14,597 bases of DNA from an uncultured Mollicutes bacterium (GTDB lineage Bacteria; Bacillota_I; Bacilli_A; RFN20; CAG-826): assembly GCA_900549975.1 (NCBI GenBank), contig URQK01000036.1:1-14597 (forward strand), written 5' to 3'. Below the pieces are notes generated by a model. The model ran no database searches. It was given only the letters and a program-made list of their open reading frames with translations, and was not told the origin of the DNA. Numbering within the stretch: position 1 is the stretch's first letter; every line of letters begins with the position of its first letter. Below are positions 6,143-13,808 of this stretch, one piece after another. The position numbers and the translations under genes were made by a program.

Positions 6143-8044
6143 ATGTCTAAAAAACAAAAGAAAACATTAACACGTATTATTGTTGCTCTATCATTGTTTA
6201 TCATTGTTTTTACTTTAGATAAAATATTTACATTATCTTCAATATTTAGTGCACCATTTAGTTGGTTATTTCCATTTCTTTTTTATTTAACTATTTATAT
6301 TCTTATTGGATATGATGTTGTATTTAAGGCATTTAGAAATATTATTCATGGCGAAATGCTTGATGAAAACTTCTTGATGGTTGTGGCTACATTTGGAGCA
6401 TTTGGTTTAGCAATTTATCGTGGCTGCACTGGTCAAGAAATTGAAGGATTTGATGAAGGATGTGCTGTTTTACTCTTTTATCAAGTTGGTGAATTCTTCC
6501 AAAGCTATGCCGTTAATAAGTCACGTAAATCCATTACAAGTTTAATGGATATTAGACCTGATTACGCTAATGTGAAAAGAGGTAACGAAGTAGTTACTGT
6601 TGGACCAGAAGAAGTTAAAGTTGGCGATATTATTGTTGTTAATCCAGGTGAAAAAGTACCACTTGATGGAATTATTGTTAAAGGTAAAACTTCGCTTGAT
6701 ACAAAATCATTAACTGGTGAATCATTACCAAGAGATGTTGAAGAAAATGAAGAAATCATTAGTGGTGTTATTAACTTAACTTCCACGATTGAAGTCAAAG
6801 TAACAAAAGCATTCTATGATTCAACAGTAAGTAAAATTCTTGAATTAGTAGAAAATGCTTCGAGTCAAAAGTCCAAAACGGAAAACTTTATTACAAAATT
6901 TGCACAATATTATACACCAATCGTTGTTGGTTTAGCGGCTTTATTAATGCTAGTTCCTAGTATTATTACGGGTGAATGGTCAACTTGGATTTATCGTGGA
7001 CTTAGTTTCTTAGTTGTATCTTGTCCATGTGCCTTAGTTATTTCAATTCCATTATCTTTCTTTGCTGGATTAGGAGCCACATCAAAAAAAGGTGTACTTG
7101 TTAAAGGATCTAACTACTTAGAACAATTTAATAATGCTTCAATATTTGTATTTGACAAAACTGGTACATTAACTAAAGGTAATTTCAAAATTAGTAAAGT
7201 GTTCCCTGATAATAAAAAAGAAGAAATACTAAATTTAGCGGCGATTGCAGAAAAAGATTCCTCACACCCAATCGCTTTATCAATTAAAGAATTAGTTAAA
7301 GTTCCGGAAATTGCTAATAAATATGTTCTAACAAATATTGCTGGTGAAGGTATTAAAGCCGTTAATGGCGATGATATCATATTAGTTGGTAATTATAAAT
7401 TAATGAATAACGCTAATATTAAATATGAAGAATTAAATGAAGTAGGCACTATTCTTTATGTAGCACATAATAATGAATTTGTTGGTTCAATATTAATTAA
7501 TGATGAAATTAAAGAAGATGCAATAGCGGTATTGCCAGAATTAAATAAGATGGGAATTAAAACTGTTATGTTAACAGGTGATAATGAAAATATTGCTAAA
7601 AATGTTGCTAGTAAGTTGTCATTAACAAATTACAAAGCAAACTTATTACCACAAAATAAAGTAGAAGTCATTGAAGGACTTATGAAAGATAAAAAAGAAA
7701 AAGAAGTTCTTTGCTTTGTGGGTGATGGTATTAACGACGCTCCATCATTAATGCGTGCTGATATTGGTATCGCTATGGGTGGCGTTGGTTCTGATGCCGC
7801 AATTGAAGCAAGTGATATTGTCTTAATGGATGATAATCTTAACGGAATTGTTGAAGCTAAGAAAGTTGCAAAAAAGACCATGCGTATTGTTTATGAAAAT
7901 ATCATCTTTGCTTTAGGAGTTAAAATCATTATCTTAATTCTATCAGCATTTGGTATTACTAATATGTGGATTGCAGTATTTGGTGATGTTGGTGTTGCGG
8001 TACTTGCTATATTAAATGCAATGCGCGTTAATAGTAAATATTAA
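6143..8044 (+). CDS. cadA: P1B-type Zn/Cd/Pb-exporting ATPase (CadA/ZntA family)
   Basis: Inner-membrane pump using ATP to export divalent soft metals. In order (633 residues): membrane helices in the first 130 residues; actuator loop TGES (191-194); membrane metal site SCPC with Cys294 and Cys296; phosphorylation motif DKTGT with Asp338; SSHPIA with the P1B-specific His375-Pro376; hinge GDGINDAP (527-534); and in the last two helices Lys594 and Asp615 (FGDVGVAV). The CPC plus this Lys and Asp is the P1B-2 (Zn/Cd/Pb) signature, separating it from copper pumps. There is no N-terminal HMA domain or CxxC; that domain is encoded separately just upstream. Start ATG 6143 follows the hma stop by 8 bases with AGGTG at 6133-6137. 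Probably regulated through the operators at 5445-5468 and 5878-5897. Confidence 0.95.
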   Translation: MSKKQKKTLTRIIVALSLFIIVFTLDKIFTLSSIFSAPFSWLFPFLFYLTIYILIGYDVVFKAFRNIIHGEMLDENFLMVVATFGAFGLAIYRGCTGQEIEGFDEGCAVLLFYQVGEFFQSYAVNKSRKSITSLMDIRPDYANVKRGNEVVTVGPEEVKVGDIIVVNPGEKVPLDGIIVKGKTSLDTKSLTGESLPRDVEENEEIISGVINLTSTIEVKVTKAFYDSTVSKILELVENASSQKSKTENFITKFAQYYTPIVVGLAALLMLVPSIITGEWSTWIYRGLSFLVVSCPCALVISIPLSFFAGLGATSKKGVLVKGSNYLEQFNNASIFVFDKTGTLTKGNFKISKVFPDNKKEEILNLAAIAEKDSSHPIALSIKELVKVPEIANKYVLTNIAGEGIKAVNGDDIILVGNYKLMNNANIKYEELNEVGTILYVAHNNEFVGSILINDEIKEDAIAVLPELNKMGIKTVMLTGDNENIAKNVASKLSLTNYKANLLPQNKVEVIEGLMKDKKEKEVLCFVGDGINDAPSLMRADIGIAMGGVGSDAAIEASDIVLMDDNLNGIVEAKKVAKKTMRIVYENIIFALGVKIIILILSAFGITNMWIAVFGDVGVAVLAILNAMRVNSKY

Positions 8045-8065
8045 AAAATTTGCTTAAGCTTAAAT

Positions 8066-8102
8066 AATAGGGATAGTTGTATTAGATTATCTCTATTTTT
8101 TT
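8066..8102 (+). terminator. Rho-independent terminator after cadA
   Basis: Stem AATAGGGATA (8066-8075) / TATCTCTATT (8088-8097), 10 bp with one G-U pair and a 12-nt loop, running into a T-rich tail to 8102. It closes the metal operon. Confidence 0.8.
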
Positions 8103-8171
8103 ATAAATTAGACTTAATTTTACTTTACTTAACTATGTTAAAAGTGTTTAATAATCTTTGAGGTGAAAACA

Positions 8172-8882
8172 ATGCTAGAAATAAAAAATGTAACAAAAAA
8201 ATATAATAACAAAGTTGCTAATGATAATATTAACTTAGTTATTAAAGATGGCGAAATATTTGGTTTTATTGGACCAAATGGTGCTGGTAAATCAACTTTA
8301 ATTAAATCAATTGTTGGTTTAAATAATTTTGATAGTGGTGAAATTGTTTTTAATAATATGACTATGAAAAATAATGAAATGGAATTTAAAAAAGCTTTAG
8401 CATATATTCCTGATAATCCAGATTTATATGAACATTTATCGGGAATTAAATATTTAAATTTCATTTGTGATGTTTTTGGTGTTGATAAAAATAAAAGAGT
8501 TGAAGAAATAGAAAGTTACGCCACAAGATTTGGTATTAAAGATAATCTTAATGATTTGATTTCTTCTTATTCACATGGTATGAAACAAAAATTAGCGGTC
8601 ATAGCTTCTTTAATTCATCATCCACATTTATTAGTAATGGATGAACCATTTGTGGGTTTAGATCCAATCGCCTCTCATACTTTAAAAATAATTATGCAAG
8701 AATTTGTTAGTGAAGGAAATATTATTTTCTTTTCTTCCCACGTTTTAGAAGTAGTGGAAAAATTATGTGAACATGTTGCTATTATTAATAATGGCAAAAT
8801 TGTTTATGATGGAAATCTTGAATCAATGAGTAAAGATGAATCATTAGAACAATTATTCTTGGAGTTGACTAACCATGAATAA
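8172..8882 (+). CDS. ABC transporter ATP-binding protein (exporter)
   Basis: A 236-residue nucleotide-binding subunit that powers the membrane partner encoded next. Seen: Walker A GPNGAGKST (34-42), a divergent signature motif SYSHGMKQKL in place of LSGGQ, Walker B LLVMDEPFVGLDP and the switch histidine in FFSSHVLE. The SHGMKQ form and short length are typical of ABC-2-type exporters (EcsA/YtrB/BcrA-like), not importers. I start at ATG 8172, 6 bases after GAGGTG (8160-8165); a GTG at 8163 falls within that ribosome site. Stop TAA 8880-8882 overlaps the permease start by 8 bp, indicating coupled translation. Substrate cannot be told: neither a GntR regulator nor a substrate-specific gene is adjacent. 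Confidence 0.93.
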   Translation: MLEIKNVTKKYNNKVANDNINLVIKDGEIFGFIGPNGAGKSTLIKSIVGLNNFDSGEIVFNNMTMKNNEMEFKKALAYIPDNPDLYEHLSGIKYLNFICDVFGVDKNKRVEEIESYATRFGIKDNLNDLISSYSHGMKQKLAVIASLIHHPHLLVMDEPFVGLDPIASHTLKIIMQEFVSEGNIIFFSSHVLEVVEKLCEHVAIINNGKIVYDGNLESMSKDESLEQLFLELTNHE

Positions 8883-10443
8883 TTTTAGTGTAGTATTTAA
8901 AACTTTGTTTAGTGAGTTATTTTCTTCTTTTTCAAAGAAAAATAATCGTAAGCCATATATAACTTTAATAATTCTAGGAATATTATTCTTTGGATTATCG
9001 ATATTTTATACTTTAGGTATGGATGTTATTTTAAAGGAAGTTAACGGGGAACAATATCTTCCCTTACTATTTGCTAGTGTTGCCTTAATATTTGTTATCT
9101 TTACAACAATCTTTAGAGCGCAAATGGTGTTATTTTCTAATAAAGACCATAACATATTAACGCCTTTACCAATAACTAAGAAAACGATTATAAGTGCGAA
9201 ATTGTTAATATTTTACTTGCAAGAATTGGTATACTCAATTATTTTATTTTTACCAACAATTGTTTTATATTCTTTATCTCATATTTCATTTTTGTTTTTT
9301 GGCTTGATTTTGTTATTAATAATTCCTTTAATTGGTGTATTAGTATCTAGTGTTATTGGATTTTTGATTTCATTTTTAGTTAATCGTTTTAAAATAGCTA
9401 AAATCATTTCTACTATTTTGTATATTGGATTATTTGTCGGACTTATTGTATTATCTTTTACATTAAATATAAATGGGACAGGTGAAGAAGACCCAACAGT
9501 TTTTTTAAAAGCAATTGCAAAAATGCGTGACTTTTTCTTGTTTGATTGGATATATCGTGGTTTTGTTAATAATGAATGGCTTTATTTCTTATTGCTTGTC
9601 GGTAGTTCATTTATTAGCGCTTTTATCGTTATCTTCTTATATGCAAAATTTTATGAAGCGTTTTATGCAATGCTTAATCGTAGTTTTTCAAGAAGTAAAT
9701 ATAATCGTAAAGAAGTTAAATCTAAATCGGTTATTTCTTCGATAATTTCTAAAGATCTTAAACTGTTATTTTCTGTACCTTTGATTTTATTAAGTTCCTT
9801 TTCTGGTGGACTTGTTGGAGTAATTATGACTACATTCGTGGTAATTAACTTTAATAATATAGCAGTTCCTCCAGAAGCCACATTAATTGTGGATATGATA
9901 AAGAGCGCGTCACCAATAATAATTTGTTTCTTTTGCGCTATGATGGCAATTACTACAATGGCTATATCTTTAGAAAAAGATAGTTTTTGGCTTATCAAAA
10001 CTTTACCAATAAGAAAAAAAGATTATTACATGGCCAAATTAATTGAAAATCAAATATTTAATGGCATATTCGCACTTATTAGTAGTTTGATAATTATTTG
10101 TGTTATACCAATGAATGTATTAGATATTATCAATTTAATTATTTATCCACAACTCTATATATTAGCACTAGGATTATTTGGTTTAGTAATCAATTTAAAA
10201 CACCCGCGATTGCATTGGTCATCTTTTAACGAAATAAAAAATTCTGCATCAATAATGATTTATACTTTTTCCGAAATGCTTATTGCTTTAGTATTATGTG
10301 GTATATTTGTAATATTTTATTTTTTAATGGGTTTAGTAATTGCAGTTATTATTTCGTTGCTTCTTATCATTTTGTTCATTCTAATTATGATTCAAGTATT
10401 AAACAAAGAAGGCAAAAAATGGTTTGATGAAATTGTTTGCTAA
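8875..10443 (+). CDS. ABC exporter permease, ABC-2-like (large putative permease subunit)
   Basis: A 522-residue membrane protein with roughly a dozen hydrophobic helices: one near residues 28-55, a dense set at about 65-205, two near 235-260, and a long hydrophobic C-terminal half. A soluble loop of basic residues around 265-285 is followed by SKDLKLLFSVP. The phrase LTPLPITKKTI, repeated in variant form as IKTLPIRKKDYYMAK in the second half, is an internal echo seen in duplicated ABC-2-type permeases (two halves in one chain). It overlaps the ATPase gene by 8 bp, with GGAG at 8861-8864 as ribosome site, so the two form one exporter. It resembles the Firmicute family of large putative ABC-2 permeases of 500-550 residues (the Pfam ABC_tran_2 type, from memory). 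Substrate unknown. Confidence 0.82.
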   Translation: MNNFSVVFKTLFSELFSSFSKKNNRKPYITLIILGILFFGLSIFYTLGMDVILKEVNGEQYLPLLFASVALIFVIFTTIFRAQMVLFSNKDHNILTPLPITKKTIISAKLLIFYLQELVYSIILFLPTIVLYSLSHISFLFFGLILLLIIPLIGVLVSSVIGFLISFLVNRFKIAKIISTILYIGLFVGLIVLSFTLNINGTGEEDPTVFLKAIAKMRDFFLFDWIYRGFVNNEWLYFLLLVGSSFISAFIVIFLYAKFYEAFYAMLNRSFSRSKYNRKEVKSKSVISSIISKDLKLLFSVPLILLSSFSGGLVGVIMTTFVVINFNNIAVPPEATLIVDMIKSASPIIICFFCAMMAITTMAISLEKDSFWLIKTLPIRKKDYYMAKLIENQIFNGIFALISSLIIICVIPMNVLDIINLIIYPQLYILALGLFGLVINLKHPRLHWSSFNEIKNSASIMIYTFSEMLIALVLCGIFVIFYFLMGLVIAVIISLLLIILFILIMIQVLNKEGKKWFDEIVC

Positions 10444-10463
10444 ATATTAAAATAAACATAATA

Positions 10464-10493
10464 AATGGTGAGTAATTGTTCTCATCATTTTTT
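10464..10493 (+). terminator. Rho-independent terminator after the ABC exporter
   Basis: Stem AATGGTGAG (10464-10472) / CTCATCATT (10481-10489), 9 bp with one G-U pair and an 8-nt loop, followed by T to 10493. Confidence 0.82.
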
Positions 10494-10515
10494 ATGGATT
10501 TAAAGCGTTTTATTG

Positions 10516-10544
10516 TTGAAATCACTAGCAAAAAGTGATAAAAC
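10516..10544 (+). promoter_or_regulatory. Possible promoter/operator before the MATE gene
   Basis: TTGAAA (10516-10521) and TAAAAC (10539-10544) are 17 bp apart, a mediocre sigma-A match. Between them lies a perfect inverted repeat, ATCACT (10521-10526) / AGTGAT (10534-10539), with a 7-nt centre. Such a placement would suit a repressor site, but the repeat is short and could be chance. Confidence 0.35.
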
Positions 10545-10570
10545 ATTGCTTGTGTGAAAGGATTTAAGTT

Positions 10571-11206
10571 ATGAAGACAAGCAGTAGTGAAAATTTTGAA
10601 AAAGGTTCTTTATGGAAACAAATATTATTATTTTCTTTACCACTAGTGGCCACGAATGTATTACAAATTTTATTTAATATGTCCGATATTGCTGTTGTTG
10701 GTAAGTTTGGTGGCCCAAATTCTTTAGGGGCTGTGGGATCTACAACAACATTAGTTACTTTATTTACTGGTTTTCTAATTGGTTTAGGCAATGGAATTAA
10801 TGCCTTACTTGCTAAATTTATTGGACAAAAAAATCAACAAAGTATTCATGACACAATCCACGTATCTTTTGTATTAAGCATCATCATGGGATTAATATTA
10901 ACATTAATCGCTGAACTTACTATTCCATGGTTTTTAAGCATTTTAGGAACGCAAGATGTTTTCTTTGAAGGCGCGACAAACTATTTACGAATATATATGT
11001 TAGGTATGCCTGCTTTAGCCACATTTAATTATGGTAATGCAGTATTTAGCGCAATGGGAAATACAAGACGTCCTTTAATCTTTTTACTTTGCTCAGGTAT
11101 TATTAATGTCGCTTTAAATCTTTTCTTTGTAATTGTGTGTAAACTTGATGTTATGGGCGTGGCCTTAGCAAGTATTATTTCTCAATATATTTCTGCTTTA
11201 TTATGA
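10571..11206 (+). CDS. MATE-family multidrug efflux transporter, N-terminal half only
   Basis: Start of a DinF/NorM-type cation-coupled drug exporter of the MATE family. The 211 residues have the family's opening (WKQILLFSLPLVATNVLQILFNMSDIAVVGKFGG), the GNGINALLAKFIGQ segment of helix 2 and the helix 5-6 region AVFSAMGNTRRPLIF...GIINVALNLFF. Intact members have about 450 residues in 12 helices; only about six helices are here. ATG 10571 has AAAGGA at 10557-10562, 8 bases upstream. The frame stops at TGA 11204-11206, but MATE-like, membrane-type coding appears to continue in the same frame for about 20 more residues before the composition changes and the icd gene begins. The product would not be a working transporter. 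Whether this is a nonsense mutation, an assembly break or both cannot be decided here. Confidence 0.8.
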   Translation: MKTSSSENFEKGSLWKQILLFSLPLVATNVLQILFNMSDIAVVGKFGGPNSLGAVGSTTTLVTLFTGFLIGLGNGINALLAKFIGQKNQQSIHDTIHVSFVLSIIMGLILTLIAELTIPWFLSILGTQDVFFEGATNYLRIYMLGMPALATFNYGNAVFSAMGNTRRPLIFLLCSGIINVALNLFFVIVCKLDVMGVALASIISQYISALL

Positions 11207-11279
11207 ATGCTATTCCTTATCCACATGAAGCAATCACTCATTTATAACCCATTCTGTGTTCGCTTTATCGGGATAATTA
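11204..11279. other. Composition and lineage junction (probable chimeric join)
   Basis: To the left all genes are AT-rich and on the + strand; to the right GC content and codon use change abruptly and the next gene is convergent. The MATE gene is cut in half here, and the icd stop codon (11277-11279) lies at the edge with no terminator between. The exact join cannot be set, because the 70 bases after the TGA could be MATE coding or icd downstream sequence. I see no transposase, integrase, direct repeat or tRNA that would mark a mobile-element boundary. Confidence 0.65.
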
Positions 11280-12485
11280 CATCATTTTCTCTAAATTCTC
11301 ACGAATTGCTTTGATAAAGTTCTCGCTGTTTAATACCGTAACATTTTCCATGCTTGTGATCAGTGCCAGATCTTTTGTCATCTTTCCTGATTCAATCGTA
11401 CCTAATGTTGCTTTCTCAAGCTTATCGGCAAAATCGCAAAGTGCAGGGATCTGATCTATTTCACCACGCTTGCGGAGGGCTCCTGACCAAGCAAAGATCG
11501 TTGCTACAGAGTTTGTAGATGTCTCTTCGCCTTTCAGATGCTTGTAATAATGTCTCTGAACAGTTCCATGTGCTGCTTCATATTCATAAACACCACTTGG
11601 CGATACCAGAACAGATGTCATCATAGCAAGTGATCCGCATGCAGAAGATACCATATCGCTCATAACATCACCATCGTAGTTCTTACAAGCCCAGATAAAG
11701 CCACCTTTTGCTTTCATAACACGAGCTACCGCATCATCGATCAAAGTATAGAAATACTCGATACCTGCTGCTTCGAATTTCTCTTTGTATTCTTTATCAT
11801 AGATATCCTGGAAAATATCTTTAAAATTATGGTCATAGATCTTTGAGATCGTATCTTTTGTTGCAAACCATAAATCCTGTTTTGTATCTAATGCATAACC
11901 AAAGCATGCTCTTGCAAAGCTTGCAATTGATTTATCTGTATTATGTATGCCCTGAATGATACCCGGTCCGTCAAACTCCTGAATTGTCTTACGCACTTCT
12001 GTTCCATCTTCCGCTGTAAAGACTAACTCTGCTTTTCCCGCACCCGGAACTTTGATCTCTGTGTTTTTATAAACATCACCATAGGCATGTCTTGCTAATG
12101 TGATCGGTTTTTCCCAGTTTTTTACACAAGGTTCGATTCCCTTAACCTGAATCGGTGCACGAAATACTGTTCCGTCTAATGCAGCACGGATCGTGCCATT
12201 TGGTGACTTCCACATTTCTTTTAAATTGTATTCTGTCATTCTTGCGGCGTTTGGTGTGATCGTTGCACATTTAACAGCTACACCATATTTCTTCGTTGCC
12301 TCTGCCGAATCTATTGTAACCTGATCATCTGTTTCATTACGATGCTCTAATCCCAAATCATAATATTCTGTCTTTAAATCAACAAACGGAAGTAACAGCT
12401 CATCCTTGATCATTTTCCAAAGGATTCTTGTCATCTCATCTCCATCCATCTCTACCAAAGGTGTCGTCATCTGAATTTTAGCCAT
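11277..12485 (-). CDS. icd: NADP-dependent isocitrate dehydrogenase (dimeric, eukaryote-like type)
   Basis: Oxidises isocitrate to 2-oxoglutarate + CO2 with NADP+ in the cytoplasm, supplying the glutamate carbon skeleton and NADPH. About 402 residues, the size of the human IDH1-like subfamily and shorter and different from E. coli Icd. Seen: [15 protein letters not shown] at the N-terminus, the substrate loop [19 protein letters not shown], the metal-binding DGDVMSDMV, and the cofactor segment [14 protein letters not shown], whose Arg-His is linked to NADP preference in this group. On the - strand GGAGG lies 9 bases before the ATG at 12485 but only about 3 before the ATG at 12491. I therefore prefer 12485 (protein starting MAKIQMTTP); starting at 12491 adds two residues. 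A good promoter lies about 90 bases upstream. This subfamily is common in Lachnospiraceae. Confidence 0.95.
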   Translation of the reverse strand: MAKIQMTTPLVEMDGDEMTRILWKMIKDELLLPFVDLKTEYYDLGLEHRNETDDQVTIDSAEATKKYGVAVKCATITPNAARMTEYNLKEMWKSPNGTIRAALDGTVFRAPIQVKGIEPCVKNWEKPITLARHAYGDVYKNTEIKVPGAGKAELVFTAEDGTEVRKTIQEFDGPGIIQGIHNTDKSIASFARACFGYALDTKQDLWFATKDTISKIYDHNFKDIFQDIYDKEYKEKFEAAGIEYFYTLIDDAVARVMKAKGGFIWACKNYDGDVMSDMVSSACGSLAMMTSVLVSPSGVYEYEAAHGTVQRHYYKHLKGEETSTNSVATIFAWSGALRKRGEIDQIPALCDFADKLEKATLGTIESGKMTKDLALITSMENVTVLNSENFIKAIRENLEKMM

Positions 12486-12572
12486 TCTCATTTTCCTCCA
12501 ATCATTTACATTCGTCTATAGCAACGCCGGTTTTCTTCTCCTGTGCTGCCGCAAATAAGCCTACATCTATAG

Positions 12573-12601
12573 ATGATATCATAAACCCTGCCTTTTGTCG
12601 A
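12573..12601 (-). promoter_or_regulatory. Extended -10 promoter for icd
   Basis: On the - strand: -35 TCGACA (12601 to 12596), 17-bp spacer, -10 TATCAT (12578 to 12573) preceded by TGA, giving the extended -10 form TGNTATCAT. Each hexamer matches consensus at five of six bases. The start site would be near 12566, leaving a leader of about 80 bases. Confidence 0.65.
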
Positions 12602-12723
12602 TAAAATACTTTTTCCTGTTTTTTACCTTACCCTTTCTATGAAATAAGTGTGTAGCAGCCACCTTCTCTTGCATTCAATCAAGCATTGATCCCCTACAGT
12701 ATCCTTTTTATATTAAAGAAAAA

Positions 12724-12761
12724 TGCTTTCCTACCATTCCGTTCTGTTATTGCTTTCCTAC
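12724..12761. repeat. 11-bp direct repeat, 27-bp period
   Basis: TGCTTTCCTAC occurs at 12724-12734 and again at 12751-12761. The second copy overlaps the -35 of the proposed S1 promoter, so a regulator binding on one face of the helix is possible (27 bp is about 2.5 turns, so the two copies would lie on opposite faces). Function unknown. Confidence 0.5.
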
Positions 12762-12778
12762 AGAAAAAAGCTTACAAT
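12750..12778 (+). promoter_or_regulatory. Candidate promoter for the S1-domain gene
   Basis: TTGCTT (12750-12755), 17-bp spacer, TACAAT (12773-12778). The -10 is good and the -35 weak. Start would be near 12785, giving a leader of about 100 bases that holds a small hairpin. TATTAT at 12862-12867 is a better -10 by eye but would start transcription at the ribosome site. Confidence 0.4.
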
Positions 12779-12883
12779 AAATAACAAATCCCTGTCCTCT
12801 CGAAATCTTCCGAGAAAAATCCGTCCAAAAGGATTCATTTTTAGAAGATACCGAAAGTACATATTATACACAAGGAGGTTCTT

Positions 12884-13804
12884 ATGGCAGAAGAAAACAT
12901 GAAAGATTTTGAAGACGAGATCAACCGTTCTTTTAAAGTATTAAAAGAGGGCGACATTTTAGAAGCACCGATCATCGGTATATCAGATACAGAAGCAACC
13001 GTCGACTTGCAATATTATACAGAGGGCGTGATTCCTCTGGAAGAATGCAGCCACGATCCTTCCTTCTCGATCAAAAATGATCTGAATATCGGAGATATTG
13101 TAAAAGTAATGGTTATTGATGCAGAAAGTGCAAGTGGCAATGTCGTCTTATCAATGAAAGCAGCCAATGATGAATTAGTCTGGGATGAATTGCAAAAAGA
13201 TTTTGAAGATCATACAGTCTTTTCTGTAAAGATCACAGAAGCAGTCCCTGCAGGTGTTGTCGGCTTTGTAAAAGGGATACGTGCCTTTATTCCGGCTTCT
13301 AAACTTGCCTTAAATTATGTTGAGGATACAGACAGCTATGTAGGCATGACCGTGGAAGCTGTCATTTTAACTGTAGAACCGGAACATAAAAAACTTGTTC
13401 TATCAGCAAAAGCAATCGCAAAAGAACAAGCATTAGCCGAGAAGAACCTGCGTATTGGCAGACTGATGGTTGGTGATATCGTAGAAGGTACGATTGAACG
13501 AATGGAATCCTATGGTGTCTTTATCGCACTCGGAGAAGATATTTCCGGCCTATGTCACATTTCACAGATCACGAACAAATTTATCAAGTCTCCAAAAGAA
13601 GTCTTAAAAATGGGTGAAAAAGTCAAAGCAAAGATTCTAAAGATCGAAGGTGACCGTATTTCTTTAAGCATCAAAGCATTAAAAGAAGACGAACCGGACA
13701 CAGAAGAAGAGACTTTCGATATTCCGGAAGAATACAGTGCCGATTCCGAAGAATCGCACGATGAAAGTCCCTTCGCAAAATTATTACAGGGAATCAAGCT
13801 ATAA
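12884..13804 (+). CDS. S1 RNA-binding domain protein (ribosomal protein S1-like, three S1 repeats)
   Basis: A 306-residue cytoplasmic RNA-binding protein with three S1 (OB-fold) repeats at about residues 20-92, 105-177 and 192-265, then an acidic tail rich in Glu, Asp and Ser. The third repeat is the most canonical (VGDIVEGTIERMESYGVFIALGEDISGLCHISQI). The second is divergent but keeps GVVGFVKGIRAFIPASKL, a form typical of repeat 2 in bacterial S1 proteins. Full S1 of Proteobacteria has six repeats; short forms with three or four, as in many Firmicutes, act in translation or RNA binding less directly. ATG 12884 has a strong AAGGAGG at 12872-12878, 5 bases upstream. It converges with ispF, the two stops being 4 bases apart. 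It could be annotated rpsA; I leave the symbol empty because short Firmicute forms are not proven S1 orthologues. Confidence 0.88.
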   Translation: MAEENMKDFEDEINRSFKVLKEGDILEAPIIGISDTEATVDLQYYTEGVIPLEECSHDPSFSIKNDLNIGDIVKVMVIDAESASGNVVLSMKAANDELVWDELQKDFEDHTVFSVKITEAVPAGVVGFVKGIRAFIPASKLALNYVEDTDSYVGMTVEAVILTVEPEHKKLVLSAKAIAKEQALAEKNLRIGRLMVGDIVEGTIERMESYGVFIALGEDISGLCHISQITNKFIKSPKEVLKMGEKVKAKILKIEGDRISLSIKALKEDEPDTEEETFDIPEEYSADSEESHDESPFAKLLQGIKL

Positions 13805-13808
13805 TGTA

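Larger units (their letters stand above)
12492..12883. other. Intergenic region between divergent icd and S1 genes
   Basis: Nearly 400 bases without a gene I can support. It carries the icd promoter (12573-12601, - strand), a probable S1 promoter (12750-12778, + strand), an 11-bp direct repeat TGCTTTCCTAC (12724-12734 and 12751-12761) and a small hairpin TCTCG / CGAGA (12798-12802 and 12811-12815) in the presumed S1 leader. The stretch 12605-12720 shows nothing I recognise; no riboswitch class is evident. Confidence 0.6.

Noticed and set aside
8129..8141. TTAAC-TAT-GTTAA inverted repeat upstream of the ABC exporter as an operator.
   Set aside because: Short arms in very AT-rich DNA are expected by chance, and I could not place a convincing promoter around it.
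10571..11276. Established TGA-to-Trp genetic code for the left block.
   Set aside because: All other Trp codons I located in the left block are TGG, so a settled reassignment is unlikely; kept only as a finding to test.
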